Assembly: GCA_040756995.1 (NCBI GenBank)
Contig: JBFLYK010000001.1
Location: forward strand, 248,001 to 312,000
Source of the DNA: BP-133 sp040756995
GTDB taxonomy: Bacteria > Actinomycetota > Acidimicrobiia > IMCC26256 > BP-133
Direction: 5' to 3'
DNA length: 64,000 nt
Shown: positions 7,469-16,473 of the stretch, piece after piece
Numbering within the stretch: position 1 is the stretch's first letter
Layout of the letters: each line of letters starts with the position of its first letter
Program-made: the position numbers and the translations under genes
The notes under the pieces: generated by a model
What the model was told of the DNA's origin: nothing
Databases searched by the model: none
The model's input: only the letters and a program-made list of their open reading frames with translations

Positions 7469-9046
7469 TCACAGCCCCAGGGCGGGGCCGTCCAGGGTCG
7501 CGGGCTGGGCCATCCTGGTCAGGAGGACCTCAAGGTCGTCAGGACTCCGGGAGGTGGCGTCCGCTGCCGGAAGTCCGGAGCAGCGCTCGACCACCCCGGC
7601 CACCCGATCCAGGTTCGTCCTCGCTACTTCCTTGTCGTCCACGAGGACGTGGTGGTAGCCGATCCGATCAAGCAGGTCGTCGAGACCTCCGGCGTCGTAC
7701 CGGGACGCCGACGAAGTTGGGCGACCCTGGCCTGCTCGCCAATCAGCCAGCGACTCCGTCACCGTCTCGATGTTGCGGAGGGCGGTCGTGCGGTCGTCCA
7801 CGAGGAAGTGCTGATAGGCGAGCGTCTCGAGGAGCTCATCGAGTTCGTGGTTCGCAGGACCGGGCTTGTCCGGCTCGGACGACGGCGGCTGCGGGACAAT
7901 GCTCGTGGGTCCGTATGCCACGTGGGTGCCTCTGTGCTCTGCGACGCCGGTGGCCAAGTTGCGGTCGGTTCTCGGGACGGCGGCGGCCAAGTCGTCTCGG
8001 AACCGTTCCGCCCCCACCGCCCGGACCCAGCCGTTCAGGTCACCGAACTCGGCTGGGACGTGCAGTTCGACCACCCGTTCGGCCGCTCCGGCCCGGGCAA
8101 GGAACTCGCCCAGCCGCTCGGCGCCGCGCTGCCCGCGGTGGTCGGCGTCGAAGGCCAGCACGAGGGGCTCCGTCGGATAGCGCTCGACGAGGTGTCGGGC
8201 GAGGCGCTCGTCGGGGAGGCCGGCTCCGAGAACGGCGGCGGATCGGTAGCCGGCTTGGGCGGCGGTGAGGGCGTCGGGCAGACCCTCGCAGACGAGGATG
8301 ACGTCGTCGGCGCGGCCCGGGTCGCCGGGCCCGGGGTGGGCCAGGCGTACCTCGCCAAGGCGAGGCGATGCGGGGACAATGCTGCCGGAGGGATTGTCGT
8401 ACTTGCGTCCGTTGGGCGAGAGGTAGCGGGCCTGGAGGTAGATGGCGCGGCCCTGCCCGTCCAGGAGAGGGAACACCACGGCGGGTCCGCCTCGGGGCAG
8501 TCCAGCGTCTCGGGGAAGTGCGCGGGGGCCCGGATCGGCCCCCACTCGGTTAGCCCGAAGTACGGCGTCGTCCAGGCCCCGGTTGGCGAGGTAGCGACGC
8601 ATGACCCTGCCGTTCGGTCCCCACAGCCAGTCCTCGCAGGCGGAGACGTAGGCCTCGAGGGCGGGAGAAGGGTCAGGCAAAGGAAGGGAAGACGGAGGTT
8701 CGGCTCGTGGCCGGATCGGACTCGGCGTCCAGGGTGCTGCAGCTTCAGGTGCGCCGGCTCGCCGGCCGAGGAGTTCCAGCGCCTCGGGGAACCGCACCCC
8801 TTCGGTCCGCATGACGAGGTCGATGGCGGTACCGCCGGCGCCGCAACCGTGGCAGTGCCAGCGTTCGATGTCGTTGCGTGGCCGGAAGACGGTGACCGGC
8901 GGGGTCTGGCCCGTCTGCGGGCCGTGGTGGAGATCAGGGCAGGGCCAGCTGGCGCTACGGCCCCGGCCCTTATGGGGCCCGAGAAGTTCGTCGCACAGTT
9001 GGCCAAGGTCGATACGGGCGAGGACGTCATCCCGGTCGTAACCCAT
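7469..9046 (-). CDS. DnaG-like primase of a mobile element
   Basis: A 525-residue protein with an N-terminal CHC2-type zinc finger (C36, H40 or H41, then CHGCG at C65 and C68) and a Toprim domain (VILVCEGLPDALTAAQAGY near 255, then LVLAFDADHRGQRGAERL near 310, supplying the acidic residues). It would make RNA primers for replication of the element or of the transferred strand. The C-terminal third instead of a helicase-interaction domain has a tandem repeat (LDELLETLAYQHFLVDD and LDDLLDRIGYHHVLVDD). ATG 9046 has a GGAAGGGAG site. A conserved repeat (9076-9091) stands 30 bases upstream. Confidence 0.85.
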   Translation of the reverse strand: MGYDRDDVLARIDLGQLCDELLGPHKGRGRSASWPCPDLHHGPQTGQTPPVTVFRPRNDIERWHCHGCGAGGTAIDLVMRTEGVRFPEALELLGRRAGAPEAAAPWTPSPIRPRAEPPSSLPLPDPSPALEAYVSACEDWLWGPNGRVMRRYLANRGLDDAVLRANRVGADPGPRALPRDAGLPRGGPAVVFPLLDGQGRAIYLQARYLSPNGRKYDNPSGSIVPASPRLGEVRLAHPGPGDPGRADDVILVCEGLPDALTAAQAGYRSAAVLGAGLPDERLARHLVERYPTEPLVLAFDADHRGQRGAERLGEFLARAGAAERVVELHVPAEFGDLNGWVRAVGAERFRDDLAAAVPRTDRNLATGVAEHRGTHVAYGPTSIVPQPPSSEPDKPGPANHELDELLETLAYQHFLVDDRTTALRNIETVTESLADWRAGQGRPTSSASRYDAGGLDDLLDRIGYHHVLVDDKEVARTNLDRVAGVVERCSGLPAADATSRSPDDLEVLLTRMAQPATLDGPALGL

Positions 9047-9075
9047 GGGCGGGCTCCCTTCCTACTGAAGAGGTC

Positions 9076-9091
9076 GCCCAACAACTGGCGG
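9076..9091 (-). repeat. element-wide upstream repeat, copy a
   Basis: On the minus strand CCGCCAGTTGTTGGGC, preceded 9 bases earlier by GTCGCGAAC. The same block occurs at 22671, 38804 and 40764, each just before a gene start of the element. Here it stands 30 bases before the primase ATG. Confidence 0.6.
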
Positions 9092-9402
9092 ACGTGACAC
9101 TGGTTCGCGACGGTCGGTGCCGCACCCGCGTCGCGTTCGGGTATCTGGGCCGCCATTTGTTCAGCGTGGGAGTCCATCCGCTCTACGTCCTGCGAACCAC
9201 CGTTTATGGGCAGCGCCACCGAGATTGCGGGCCGGGCCGTCCGGCGCCAGGAAGCCGCTCGTCCACCTCGACGGCGGGAAAGGGGCATTCCGTCATGATC
9301 ACCCCGTATCGGCGTTATAGGACCGTGACGGGCAATCCGGGCCCCGACCGGGTTAGCCCTGGGCCAACAACGGGAACCCCGACCCCTCGACGGGCGAACA
9401 AG

Positions 9403-9996
9403 ATGAAAACACCGAACACCATTGCGGGCCGGGCCACCGGCGGACTCCTGATCCTGACGCTGTTCCTCGGCGCCTGCAGCCGCGGGGACGACGAGAAGGC
9501 GGAGCCCGGCCGTTCCGAGGGGACGGTCGCTGCCACGGCGTCGAGCAGCACGACAGCGACGACCAGTCCCGGTGCCGGGATGGTGGCAGCGGTAGAGGCG
9601 GCTTATCGGGAGGCGACCGCTGCAGAGATCCAGTACATGAGCGAGACCGGGCCGTTCGATCCGAACGAGTTCAAGGAACGGGTGGGCCGCTTCCTGACGG
9701 GCACGCAGTACGACGTCTCGTTTAAGGAAGCTCAACGACGCCGCCTCCTCGGGGAGGTCTTCGACCCGCCTGGTCTTCAGCCCGGCGAGATCGCCCCGGT
9801 CGTTACGATCGCCGGCCCGGACAAGGCAATCGTCCGTGATTGCGAAGCCGACCACGCGACCGTGAAGGCCTCAACGCGAGAGCGAGTCGACCCGCCGCTG
9901 GAGGGACGAGAGCTCGTCGTGGTCGAGATGGTGCTGGAGGACGGTCAGTGGAAGATTGCCGGCAGCACGGCGAGGGGTGAACCATGTTCCGTCTGA
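9403..9996 (+). CDS. lipoprotein of the pilus/conjugation cluster
   Basis: The 197-residue product starts at ATG 9403 with a lipoprotein signal (GLLILTLFLGACSRGDD, lipobox LGAC), a low-complexity Ser/Thr linker and a C-terminal domain with a final Cys. The C-terminal part (VTIAGPDKAIVRDCEADHAT, then LVVVEMVLEDGQWKIAGS) looks like an NTF2/VirB8-type alpha-beta domain, typical of conjugation accessory proteins. The open frame extends further upstream but has no signal peptide there. Its end overlaps the next gene by 13 bases. The 9092-9402 stretch holds only the divergent promoter area. Confidence 0.7.
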   Translation: MKTPNTIAGRATGGLLILTLFLGACSRGDDEKAEPGRSEGTVAATASSSTTATTSPGAGMVAAVEAAYREATAAEIQYMSETGPFDPNEFKERVGRFLTGTQYDVSFKEAQRRRLLGEVFDPPGLQPGEIAPVVTIAGPDKAIVRDCEADHATVKASTRERVDPPLEGRELVVVEMVLEDGQWKIAGSTARGEPCSV

Positions 9997-10886
9997 GGGC
10001 GGTTGGTTTCTGCGTCGCCGTGCTGGTCGCGCTCATGATGCCAGTGGATCCGGCTGCGGCCAGGGGCAGTCGCAGTGCCACCGCAACGTGCGACAACGCA
10101 GGCTGTGTTTCCGGAGCGAAGAGCGTTGAGGAGATCCCCGGGCGCCCTTCACGCCGGCGCAGACGTAGCCCCAGTTCTTGTACCTTCCGGGCCACCGAGA
10201 TCCCCGATGGCACTCCGGTGTATCGCCCAGACGGTTCGGTGATCGAAGTCGACGGCACCGGCCGCTGGTACGAGAAGCGCTGCGAGACGGTGGTGGCTGA
10301 GCCGCGCTATGTCGACCCGGTACTGGGGCCTGCCTACGGGACGGGAAGCTTCACGCCGCGAGAGACGAGCGAACTGGTGTACCTGCGGCGTCGACCGGTG
10401 CAGCCCGCCGAGATCGCCATGGAAGCACTCGGCCATCTCCCGCTGCCGGCGCCAACGATCGCGACGAGCCCCCCGTCCGAGTTCGACTCCGTGGTCAACG
10501 TGCCGGTGTTCCTGTCGGTCGATGCGGCGGAGTGGAGCACCCGGTCGGTCACCACCGGCGTGCCCGGCGTGTCCGTCGAGGTGCGGGCGGAGCCGCAGCG
10601 GGTCGAGTGGGACATGGGCACCGGCGACGTCGTGATCTGCGAGGGACCTGGGACGCCCTACGACTTCTCCCGGCCCGAAGGCGACCAGGTGGCGGATTGC
10701 ACCTACACCTACCGGCGAACCTCGGTTGGCCAGCCCAACGAGCGGTTCCCCGTGACCGCCACGGTGGTGTGGCGGGCGTCGTGGTCGGTGGTTGGTGCAC
10801 CGGGTGGCGGCGACCTGGGTGAGGTACGCCGCTCCTCGTCCACCGCGCTGCGGGTGGCCCAGGTCCAGACCCTGAACGTGAACTGA
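9984..10886 (+). CDS. secreted protein of the Tad cluster
   Basis: A 300-residue protein with an N-terminal signal (VGFCVAVLVALMMPVDPAAARG), a Lys/Arg-rich linker and a beta-rich exported region with several Cys pairs (TCDNAGC, CTFRATEI, VICEGPGTPYDF, DCTYTYRR). The C-terminal part with its VTATVVWRASW strand resembles PKD/Ig-like modules found in proteins preceding actinobacterial Tad and conjugation operons. Overlap with the lipoprotein gene and a 15-base gap to the SAF gene place it in the pilus operon. Confidence 0.7.
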   Translation: MFRLRAVGFCVAVLVALMMPVDPAAARGSRSATATCDNAGCVSGAKSVEEIPGRPSRRRRRSPSSCTFRATEIPDGTPVYRPDGSVIEVDGTGRWYEKRCETVVAEPRYVDPVLGPAYGTGSFTPRETSELVYLRRRPVQPAEIAMEALGHLPLPAPTIATSPPSEFDSVVNVPVFLSVDAAEWSTRSVTTGVPGVSVEVRAEPQRVEWDMGTGDVVICEGPGTPYDFSRPEGDQVADCTYTYRRTSVGQPNERFPVTATVVWRASWSVVGAPGGGDLGEVRRSSSTALRVAQVQTLNVN

Positions 10887-10901
10887 TCCGAGGAGGACCC
10901 C

Positions 10902-11615
10902 GTGCCTGCCGTGTCCACCCCGCCTCGCGCTGCATCGACCCCGAGGCTCACCTCCGCAGCCGCCCTGCCGCCCCTGGGTCGCAAGGTCTCCCGTCCGCTG
11001 CTCGGGGTCGGCGTCGTCGTCGTGGTGCTCTGCGCCTTGGCGTTCGCCAGCGTGTACTCGGGTGCTGCCGAGCGCACCCTCGTGTTGGCGGTGGCGAAGG
11101 ATGTCGCGCCCGGCGACGCCATCGGCGACGCCGATCTCCGCGACGTGGAACTCTCCGTCGGCCCCGGCATCAAGGCGATCCCTGCATCGGACCGAAAGAC
11201 GGTGGTCGGTCAGCGGGCGGCCGTGGCCCTCGCGCCCGGCTCCTTGCTGACACGCAGCCAGCTGGCGGCCGGTCCGAGGCTGGCGGCAGGAGAGGCACTG
11301 GTGCCCGTCGCATTGGCGTCAGGCCGGTTCCCACCTGAGCTCGGCCCGGGGGACACGGTGGCGGTGGTGGCGACGGCTCCAGGCGGGTCGGCGCTGTTCG
11401 ACACGACGCAACAAACGATGGTGACCCATGACGGGAGTAGCTCCGGAACCACTCCCGTGCTGGTGCAGGCGAAGGTGCTGTCGGTCCGTCCCGACACGGC
11501 GCCAACCCGCGGTGCGCTCATCTCGCTGGTCGTGGACGACAAGGTCGCCCCGACGGTCCTGGCCGCGGGCGCCGCGGGACGGGTTGGCCTCCTCCTGGTC
11601 GGGAGCGACCAGTGA
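10902..11615 (+). CDS. SAF-domain protein, CpaB/RcpC-like
   Basis: A 237-residue protein with one transmembrane helix (LLGVGVVVVVLCALAFASVY) and a SAF domain (VAKDVAPGDAIGDADLRDVE). CpaB/RcpC proteins sit at the outer membrane or cell wall in Tad pilus systems; in actinomycetes they are thought to guide the pilus through the envelope. GTG 10902 has an AGGAGG site 6 bases upstream. It ends in a GTGA overlap with the next gene. Confidence 0.8.
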   Translation: MPAVSTPPRAASTPRLTSAAALPPLGRKVSRPLLGVGVVVVVLCALAFASVYSGAAERTLVLAVAKDVAPGDAIGDADLRDVELSVGPGIKAIPASDRKTVVGQRAAVALAPGSLLTRSQLAAGPRLAAGEALVPVALASGRFPPELGPGDTVAVVATAPGGSALFDTTQQTMVTHDGSSSGTTPVLVQAKVLSVRPDTAPTRGALISLVVDDKVAPTVLAAGAAGRVGLLLVGSDQ

Positions 11616-12400
11616 CCTCCGGCAACGGGGCGGCGCCGAAGGCGCGGCGGCTGATCGCGGTGGCTCAGGCCCGCTCGTCCGGCGCGACGACTGCCGCGCT
11701 GGCCCTGGGGTTGTGCTGGCCCCGCCCAGCCCTCGTGGCCGAGCTCGACCCCGCCGGCGGAGTTCTTGCCGCCCGCTTCGGGCTCTCCCCCAACCCGGGG
11801 CTGCTCAGCCTGGCCGCCTCCGATAGCGCGGCGGGCCTCGCCCTGCAGGCCCACACGCAGCCGCTGGGCGCCTTGCCGGCGATCCTCGGCCCCGTCGGCC
11901 CGGAAGCCGCCTCCGCCGCCCTCAGCCGGCTCCTCCCGGAGCTCCCCCATGTCCTATCAGCGTTCGATGTCGACGTCATCGCCGACTGCGGGCGTCTTGC
12001 CGCCGGAGGCGGGCCGACGGTCGGAGTGTTGACGGCCGCCTCCCTGGTCGTATTGGCGGTCCGGCCAACGGCGGATGGCGTCGCCGATCTCCGCCACCGT
12101 CTGGACCTCCTCGCTCCCGATGTCCGGGCCCGGACGGTCGTCGCCCTCATCGGATCGGAGCCCTACCCGCCGGCCGAGGTCGCCGCCGTCCTTGATGTCG
12201 AGGTGGCCGGCACGCTGGCCTGGGACCCTTCCGCCGCCGACCTCTTGGCATCGGGAGTCACGGAGGGCATGCGTTTGGGACGCAGCAGCCTGTGGCGCTC
12301 GGCACGAACCCTCGCTGAGAGTCTCGCCCACCGCCTGGACCAGTCGATCCCGGCGTCACCCGCCGGTCTCGCCGCCCGGCTGGTGCCCTGGAGGTCGTGA
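11612..12400 (+). CDS. CpaE/TadZ-like ParA-family protein
   Basis: A 262-residue protein of the MinD/ParA fold. The P-loop is degenerate (QARSSGATTAALALGLCW, lacking the usual KGG), followed by LVAELDPAGG, VDVIADCGR and LVVLAVRPTADGVADL. TadZ/CpaE proteins position the Tad machine at the pole or membrane. A degenerate Walker A is common in that family. GTG 11612 overlaps the upstream stop and the end overlaps tadA. Confidence 0.78.
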   Translation: MTSGNGAAPKARRLIAVAQARSSGATTAALALGLCWPRPALVAELDPAGGVLAARFGLSPNPGLLSLAASDSAAGLALQAHTQPLGALPAILGPVGPEAASAALSRLLPELPHVLSAFDVDVIADCGRLAAGGGPTVGVLTAASLVVLAVRPTADGVADLRHRLDLLAPDVRARTVVALIGSEPYPPAEVAAVLDVEVAGTLAWDPSAADLLASGVTEGMRLGRSSLWRSARTLAESLAHRLDQSIPASPAGLAARLVPWRS

Positions 12401-13716
12401 TGCTCGATTACGACGCCGTCGCCGAGTTGCGCCAACGGGTGTCGGATCGCTTGGCCGAGGAAGCCGCCCGCCGGCGGACCAGCGGCCAAGCGCCACTCGG
12501 CGCCGAAGAGGAGCGGGCACTGGCTGCTCGCCTTACCGCCGAGGCGCTCCAGGAAGAATCCGTCGCCCGCCTCGCCGACGGCCTCGCCGCTCGGGGCCGG
12601 GCGGAAGTGCAGGAGATCGCCGAGGCGGTCGACGCCCTGCTGTTCGGGATGGGGCGCATCCAGCGCTACTTGAACAACGCGGACATCGACAACGTCGTCA
12701 TCCATGGGGCGGAGTCGGTGGTGATCGAGTGGTGCAACGGCACGGTCACCGAGGAGCCGTCGCCGTGGACGAGCACCGACGAACTCGAAGCGGAGATCCG
12801 CTCCATCGCGGCACGCCACGGCCGGACGGAACGGCGCTTCGACACCGGTCACCCCCGGCTGGATATCCGGCTTCCCGAGGGGAGCCGGCTGACGGCGGTG
12901 ATGTCGGTGGTCCACACCACCACGGTGGTGATCCGCCGGCACCGGTTCTTAGATCTTGACCTCGGTGATCTCGAACGGCTCGGCACGATCGACGGCCGGC
13001 TGCGCCACTTCCTCGAGACGTGTGTGATGAGCGGTCAGAACACTCTGGTGGCGGGGAAGACGAACGTGGGCAAGACGACCCTGCTGCGGGCCTTGCTCGC
13101 CTGCTGCGACCCGCTGGAACACATCGTCACCATCGAGACGTCGCTCGAGCTGGGCCTCCACACGTTGCGCCACCGCCACCGCCACGTCACGGCCCTGGAA
13201 GCCCGGGAGGCCAACGCCGAAGGGGAAGGCGAGGTGAGCGTGGCCACCATGGTGACCTGGGCCTTGCGCCTCAACCCCGACCGGATGGTGGTGGGGGAGG
13301 TACTGGGCGACGAGGTGCTGCCCATGCTCAACGCCATGGGCAACGGCGCGTCCGGGTCCATGACCACCCTGCACGCCCGCTCCTCGGAGGCGGTGGCCCG
13401 GAGGCTGGCCGCCTACGCCTCCCAGGCGCCTCGGCCCATCGACGCCCCCCGCACCGCCGGGCTGGCGGTGGATGCCCTCGACATCATCGTGTTCCTCGAC
13501 AAGGTCCCCGACGACCAGGGACGCCGCCGAAGGGTGGTCACCTCGGTACGGGAGGTCATCGGTCTGAGCGACGGCACCCTCCAGACCCAGGAGCTGTTCA
13601 CCCCGGGCGCGGACGGGCGAGCAGTACCGGCGCCGATCCTCCCCCAGCGGCTCTTCGAACTGGAATGCGCCGGGCTGGACCGGTCGGTGTTCGTCACGGA
13701 AGGGAGTTGGCGATGA
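12400..13716 (+). CDS. tadA: TadA/CpaF-type secretion ATPase
   Basis: A 438-residue type II/IV secretion ATPase that powers pilin assembly at the cytoplasmic face. Visible are the N-terminal helical region, HPRLDIRLPEGSRL, Walker A GKTNVGKTTLL (about residue 220), Walker B RMVVGEVLGDE and the His-box-like GSMTTLHARS. ATG 12400 has GGAGG 5 bases upstream; the GTG immediately before it is too close to the site. It is tightly coupled to the genes on both sides. Confidence 0.9.
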   Translation: MLDYDAVAELRQRVSDRLAEEAARRRTSGQAPLGAEEERALAARLTAEALQEESVARLADGLAARGRAEVQEIAEAVDALLFGMGRIQRYLNNADIDNVVIHGAESVVIEWCNGTVTEEPSPWTSTDELEAEIRSIAARHGRTERRFDTGHPRLDIRLPEGSRLTAVMSVVHTTTVVIRRHRFLDLDLGDLERLGTIDGRLRHFLETCVMSGQNTLVAGKTNVGKTTLLRALLACCDPLEHIVTIETSLELGLHTLRHRHRHVTALEAREANAEGEGEVSVATMVTWALRLNPDRMVVGEVLGDEVLPMLNAMGNGASGSMTTLHARSSEAVARRLAAYASQAPRPIDAPRTAGLAVDALDIIVFLDKVPDDQGRRRRVVTSVREVIGLSDGTLQTQELFTPGADGRAVPAPILPQRLFELECAGLDRSVFVTEGSWR

Positions 13717-14519
13717 TGGCGGCGGTGGCCCTCGGCGCCGGCGTCGGGGTCGGGGCGTGTCTGGTGGCCGCCGGGTTCGCAGGTGTGGATCTGCGGATTC
13801 CCCGGGGTTGGTCGTCAACGCGTCTGGCCCTGGCCCTGGCGGTGGGCACCGGCTTGTTTGCCCTGACCCGGTTCCCGGTGGCGCTCCCGGCCGGCGCCGC
13901 CCTGGGTGCGGCGCTGCCCGGCATTGTGTCCGCCCGGCGCCACCGGCGCGAGAGCCTGGCCCGGGTGCAGGCGCTCGCCACCCTTGCGGAGATCATCCGG
14001 GACACCACCGCCGCCGGTCTGGGCCTCGGCGAGGCCCTGCGGGCCGCCGCCCGGGTCGCCCCCGGGCCGCTCGCCGCCGAGCTGGCAGTGCTGGAGCAGC
14101 GCCTCGCCCGCCAGCCGCTTGCGGAGGCGCTGCGAGCATTCGCCGCCGACGTCGACGACTCCCTGTGCGATCTCGTGGTCGCGTCCTTGCTGCTGGCGGA
14201 GCGGCGATCGGGGAGCCTCGAGGGGGTCCTGTCCGGGCTGGCCGCCAACGCCCGGGAGGAAGCTGCCCTTCGAGCCCGGATCGAAGCGGGCCGGGCCGGC
14301 CTGGAGACCTCTGCCGCCGTGGTGAGCGCCACGACGCTGGCGCTGGTCGGCTACTTCGTTGCCTTCCGCGCCGACTATCTCGATCCCTACCGGGGGCTCC
14401 TCGGACAGGGAGTGCTCTGCCTCATCGGCGGTTGCTTCGCCGTCTCCTTCGTATGGCTGGGGCGGCTCCGGCGAGCCGATACACCACCCCGCCTGCTCAC
14501 CCGGGGGGCGCACTCGTGA
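13713..14519 (+). CDS. tadB: TadB-like pilus assembly membrane protein
   Basis: A 268-residue T2SSF-type inner membrane platform protein. Membrane segments flank a cytoplasmic helical domain that carries the typical LATLAEIIRDTTAAGLGLGEA and LAERRSGSLEGVLSGLA motifs. It pairs with TadC to form the platform moved by TadA. ATG 13713 overlaps the tadA stop (ATGA); the longer open frame upstream is the tadA shadow and has no matching domain. Confidence 0.87.
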   Translation: MMAAVALGAGVGVGACLVAAGFAGVDLRIPRGWSSTRLALALAVGTGLFALTRFPVALPAGAALGAALPGIVSARRHRRESLARVQALATLAEIIRDTTAAGLGLGEALRAAARVAPGPLAAELAVLEQRLARQPLAEALRAFAADVDDSLCDLVVASLLLAERRSGSLEGVLSGLAANAREEAALRARIEAGRAGLETSAAVVSATTLALVGYFVAFRADYLDPYRGLLGQGVLCLIGGCFAVSFVWLGRLRRADTPPRLLTRGAHS

Positions 14520-15409
14520 TTGCCACGCTGCTGTTGGGGGCGGGGTTCGGCCTCGGCCTGTTCTGCATCGTCGCCGCGCTGCGACTGCGCCGGCCGCCCT
14601 TGGTCGCCGTGCTGGCCCGCTTGGAGACCACCTCGCTGCCGGCCACCGCAGGCCGGGATGTGGCGCTCTCCCGCCGGTTCGGCCGCCACGCGGCCGGTGC
14701 TCTCCAACAGGTTGGGATCCGGGCACCCCGGGGCGCTGACGCCGACTTGCGGGCCACGGGTCGCACCGAGGAATCGCTTGCCGTCGAGCGCCTCACGGTC
14801 GCACTGTGCGGGGCGGCCCTCGGTGTCGCCTCCAGCCAGATCCTCGCCGCAGCGGGTCTTGCCGTTCCACTCGGTGTGCGGCTCGTCTTCCCAGTGGCAC
14901 TGGCCGCCGGCGGCTTCCACCTTCCGCTGTTCACACTGCGGTCGGTGGCTGCCGAGCGGCGCCGCCAGGCCCGCGTCGGCGTCGGCGCCTACCTCGACCT
15001 CGTCGGCGTCGCGCTCTCCGCCGGGGCCGGGGTGGAAGAAGCCATGGTCGACGCCGCCCGCATTGGCGACGGGTGGGTATTCGACGAACTCGCCGCCGCC
15101 CTCACGGCCGCTCGTCGTTCCGGCGAACCCCCCTGGGTGGCGCTGGCCCGGCTCGGCACCGACCTCGGCGTGGCTGAACTTGCCGAGCTTGCCGCGACGC
15201 TGTCGCTGGCCGGCACCGAAGGTGCCCGCGCTCGCGACAGTCTCCTCGCCAAAGCCCGGTCCCTGCGGAGGGACCAGTTGGCCCAGACCGAAGCCAGCGC
15301 GCTGCGCCGCACCGAGGCCGCTCATCTCCCTCTGGTGCTCCAGCTCGTGGGCTTCGTGGCCCTGCTCCTCTACCCGGCCTTCCTGCGCCTGATGGCCGGC
15401 CTGGCATGA
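14516..15409 (+). CDS. tadC: TadC-like pilus assembly membrane protein
   Basis: A 297-residue T2SSF-type protein, partner of TadB. It begins with a membrane helix (LLLGAGFGLGLFCIVAALRL), has a cytoplasmic helical core with YLDLVGVALSAGAGVEEAM and LAATLSLAGTEGA, and ends with a hydrophobic helix (LVLQLVGFVALLLYPAFL). GTG 14516 overlaps the tadB stop (GTGA). Confidence 0.87.
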   Translation: MIATLLLGAGFGLGLFCIVAALRLRRPPLVAVLARLETTSLPATAGRDVALSRRFGRHAAGALQQVGIRAPRGADADLRATGRTEESLAVERLTVALCGAALGVASSQILAAAGLAVPLGVRLVFPVALAAGGFHLPLFTLRSVAAERRRQARVGVGAYLDLVGVALSAGAGVEEAMVDAARIGDGWVFDELAAALTAARRSGEPPWVALARLGTDLGVAELAELAATLSLAGTEGARARDSLLAKARSLRRDQLAQTEASALRRTEAAHLPLVLQLVGFVALLLYPAFLRLMAGLA

Positions 15410-15440
15410 CCATCACCATCCCGACTTAGGAGGACACCCA

Positions 15441-15632
15441 ATGCCCGGTGTTGATGTCATCCCCACTCTCCGCTACTTGGCGGCGCTCATCGACAGCCGC
15501 CGCCGAGACGAGCACGGCGTCACCACCACCGAGATGGCCGTGGTGGTCGCCGCCCTCGTCATCCTCGCCGCCACCGCCGCTGCCGTGATCGGCTCCAAGG
15601 TGATGGCCAAAGTCAACGACATCTCCCTCTAG
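15441..15632 (+). CDS. Flp-type pilin
   Basis: A 63-residue pre-pilin with a class III signal: the cleavage Gly in DEHG, then VTTTE with Glu at +5, then a 20-residue hydrophobic helix. This is the structural subunit expected in a Tad operon. AGGAGG lies 7 bases before ATG 15441, the strongest site in the operon, fitting a highly made subunit. No prepilin peptidase (TadV) gene is seen nearby, so processing may rely on a chromosomal enzyme. Confidence 0.88.
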   Translation: MPGVDVIPTLRYLAALIDSRRRDEHGVTTTEMAVVVAALVILAATAAAVIGSKVMAKVNDISL

Positions 15633-15643
15633 CGACAACGGAG

Positions 15644-16057
15644 ATGGACCGCTGCCGCCATCGCTACTGCCGTGGTTGCTCGCGAAGCGAGTCGGGGATC
15701 TCCACGATCGAGACGGTGTTCGTCCTCCCCGTGCTCTTCTTCGCCATCACGGTGTTGGCGCAGGCCGCCGTGGTGCTTCATGCGCGGCGGGTGGTCCACG
15801 CCGCCGCCCAGGACGGCGCCGCTGCCGCCCGGGTTGTCGACGGTTCCGCCGAAGCGGGGCGCATCGCAGCCCTCGACACGCTCCGCCAGCTGGCCCCGAA
15901 GGCATTGGAGGAACCAATCGTGAGCGCCACCCGCGACGACGACGTGGCCCGGGTCGAAGTGCGCGCCCACGCCCCCGGACCTCTCTTCGACGTGGCGCTC
16001 CGAGCGGCCTCCACCGGGGTGGTGGAGCGGTTCCGACCCGAACGGAGCCGACCATGA
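15644..16057 (+). CDS. TadE-like minor pilin
   Basis: A 137-residue protein with an N-terminal basic/Cys stretch, then the TadE signature SGISTIETVFVLPVLFFAITV, a prepilin-like cleavage and helix. The remaining domain is exported. TadE-like pseudopilins initiate or cap the Flp pilus. It lies 11 bases behind the pilin gene and overlaps the next gene by 4 bases. Confidence 0.82.
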   Translation: MDRCRHRYCRGCSRSESGISTIETVFVLPVLFFAITVLAQAAVVLHARRVVHAAAQDGAAAARVVDGSAEAGRIAALDTLRQLAPKALEEPIVSATRDDDVARVEVRAHAPGPLFDVALRAASTGVVERFRPERSRP

Positions 16058-16473
16058 CCGGGCGGCCCGGGAAGGAGCGAGGAGCGGCCACCATCGAAGT
16101 CGCCCTGCTGGTCCCGGTGATCATCGTGCTCTTGGTCTTCACCATCGCCGGTGCCCGCCTCGTCGACACCCGAGGGGCAATCGACGGTGCCGCCCGTGAC
16201 GCCGCCCGGGCGGCGTCACTCCAACCTTCACCCGACGCCGCCCGGGCCGCCGCCGAGGACTCCGTCGGGGCGAACCTCGACCAGCGAGGGCGTACCTGCG
16301 CGCCCCGCCGCGTGGCCGTGGACGTGTCTCGCTTCGCTCCGGGCGGCACCGTGGCCGTCGAGGTCACCTGCGGTGTCGGTCTCGACGACCTCGCCTTTCC
16401 CGGTCTGCCCGGGACAAAGATCCTCACCAGCCGCTTCGTGGCTCCCATCGACCCCCTGGGAATGCGACCATGA
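16054..16473 (+). CDS. TadE/TadF-like minor pilin
   Basis: A 139-residue pseudopilin: GAATIEVALLVPVIIVLLVF forms the signal and helix, followed by ARLVDTRGAIDGAARDAARA, typical of TadE/F proteins, and an exported domain with two Cys (GRTCAPRRV, VTCGVG) likely to form a disulfide. ATG 16054 overlaps the upstream stop. Confidence 0.82.
   Translation: MTGRPGKERGAATIEVALLVPVIIVLLVFTIAGARLVDTRGAIDGAARDAARAASLQPSPDAARAAAEDSVGANLDQRGRTCAPRRVAVDVSRFAPGGTVAVEVTCGVGLDDLAFPGLPGTKILTSRFVAPIDPLGMRP

Noticed and set aside
9092..9402. Upstream extension of the lipoprotein gene (start at 9094)
   Set aside because: The extra residues have no domain, and the lipoprotein signal would be internal; ATG 9403 fits better.
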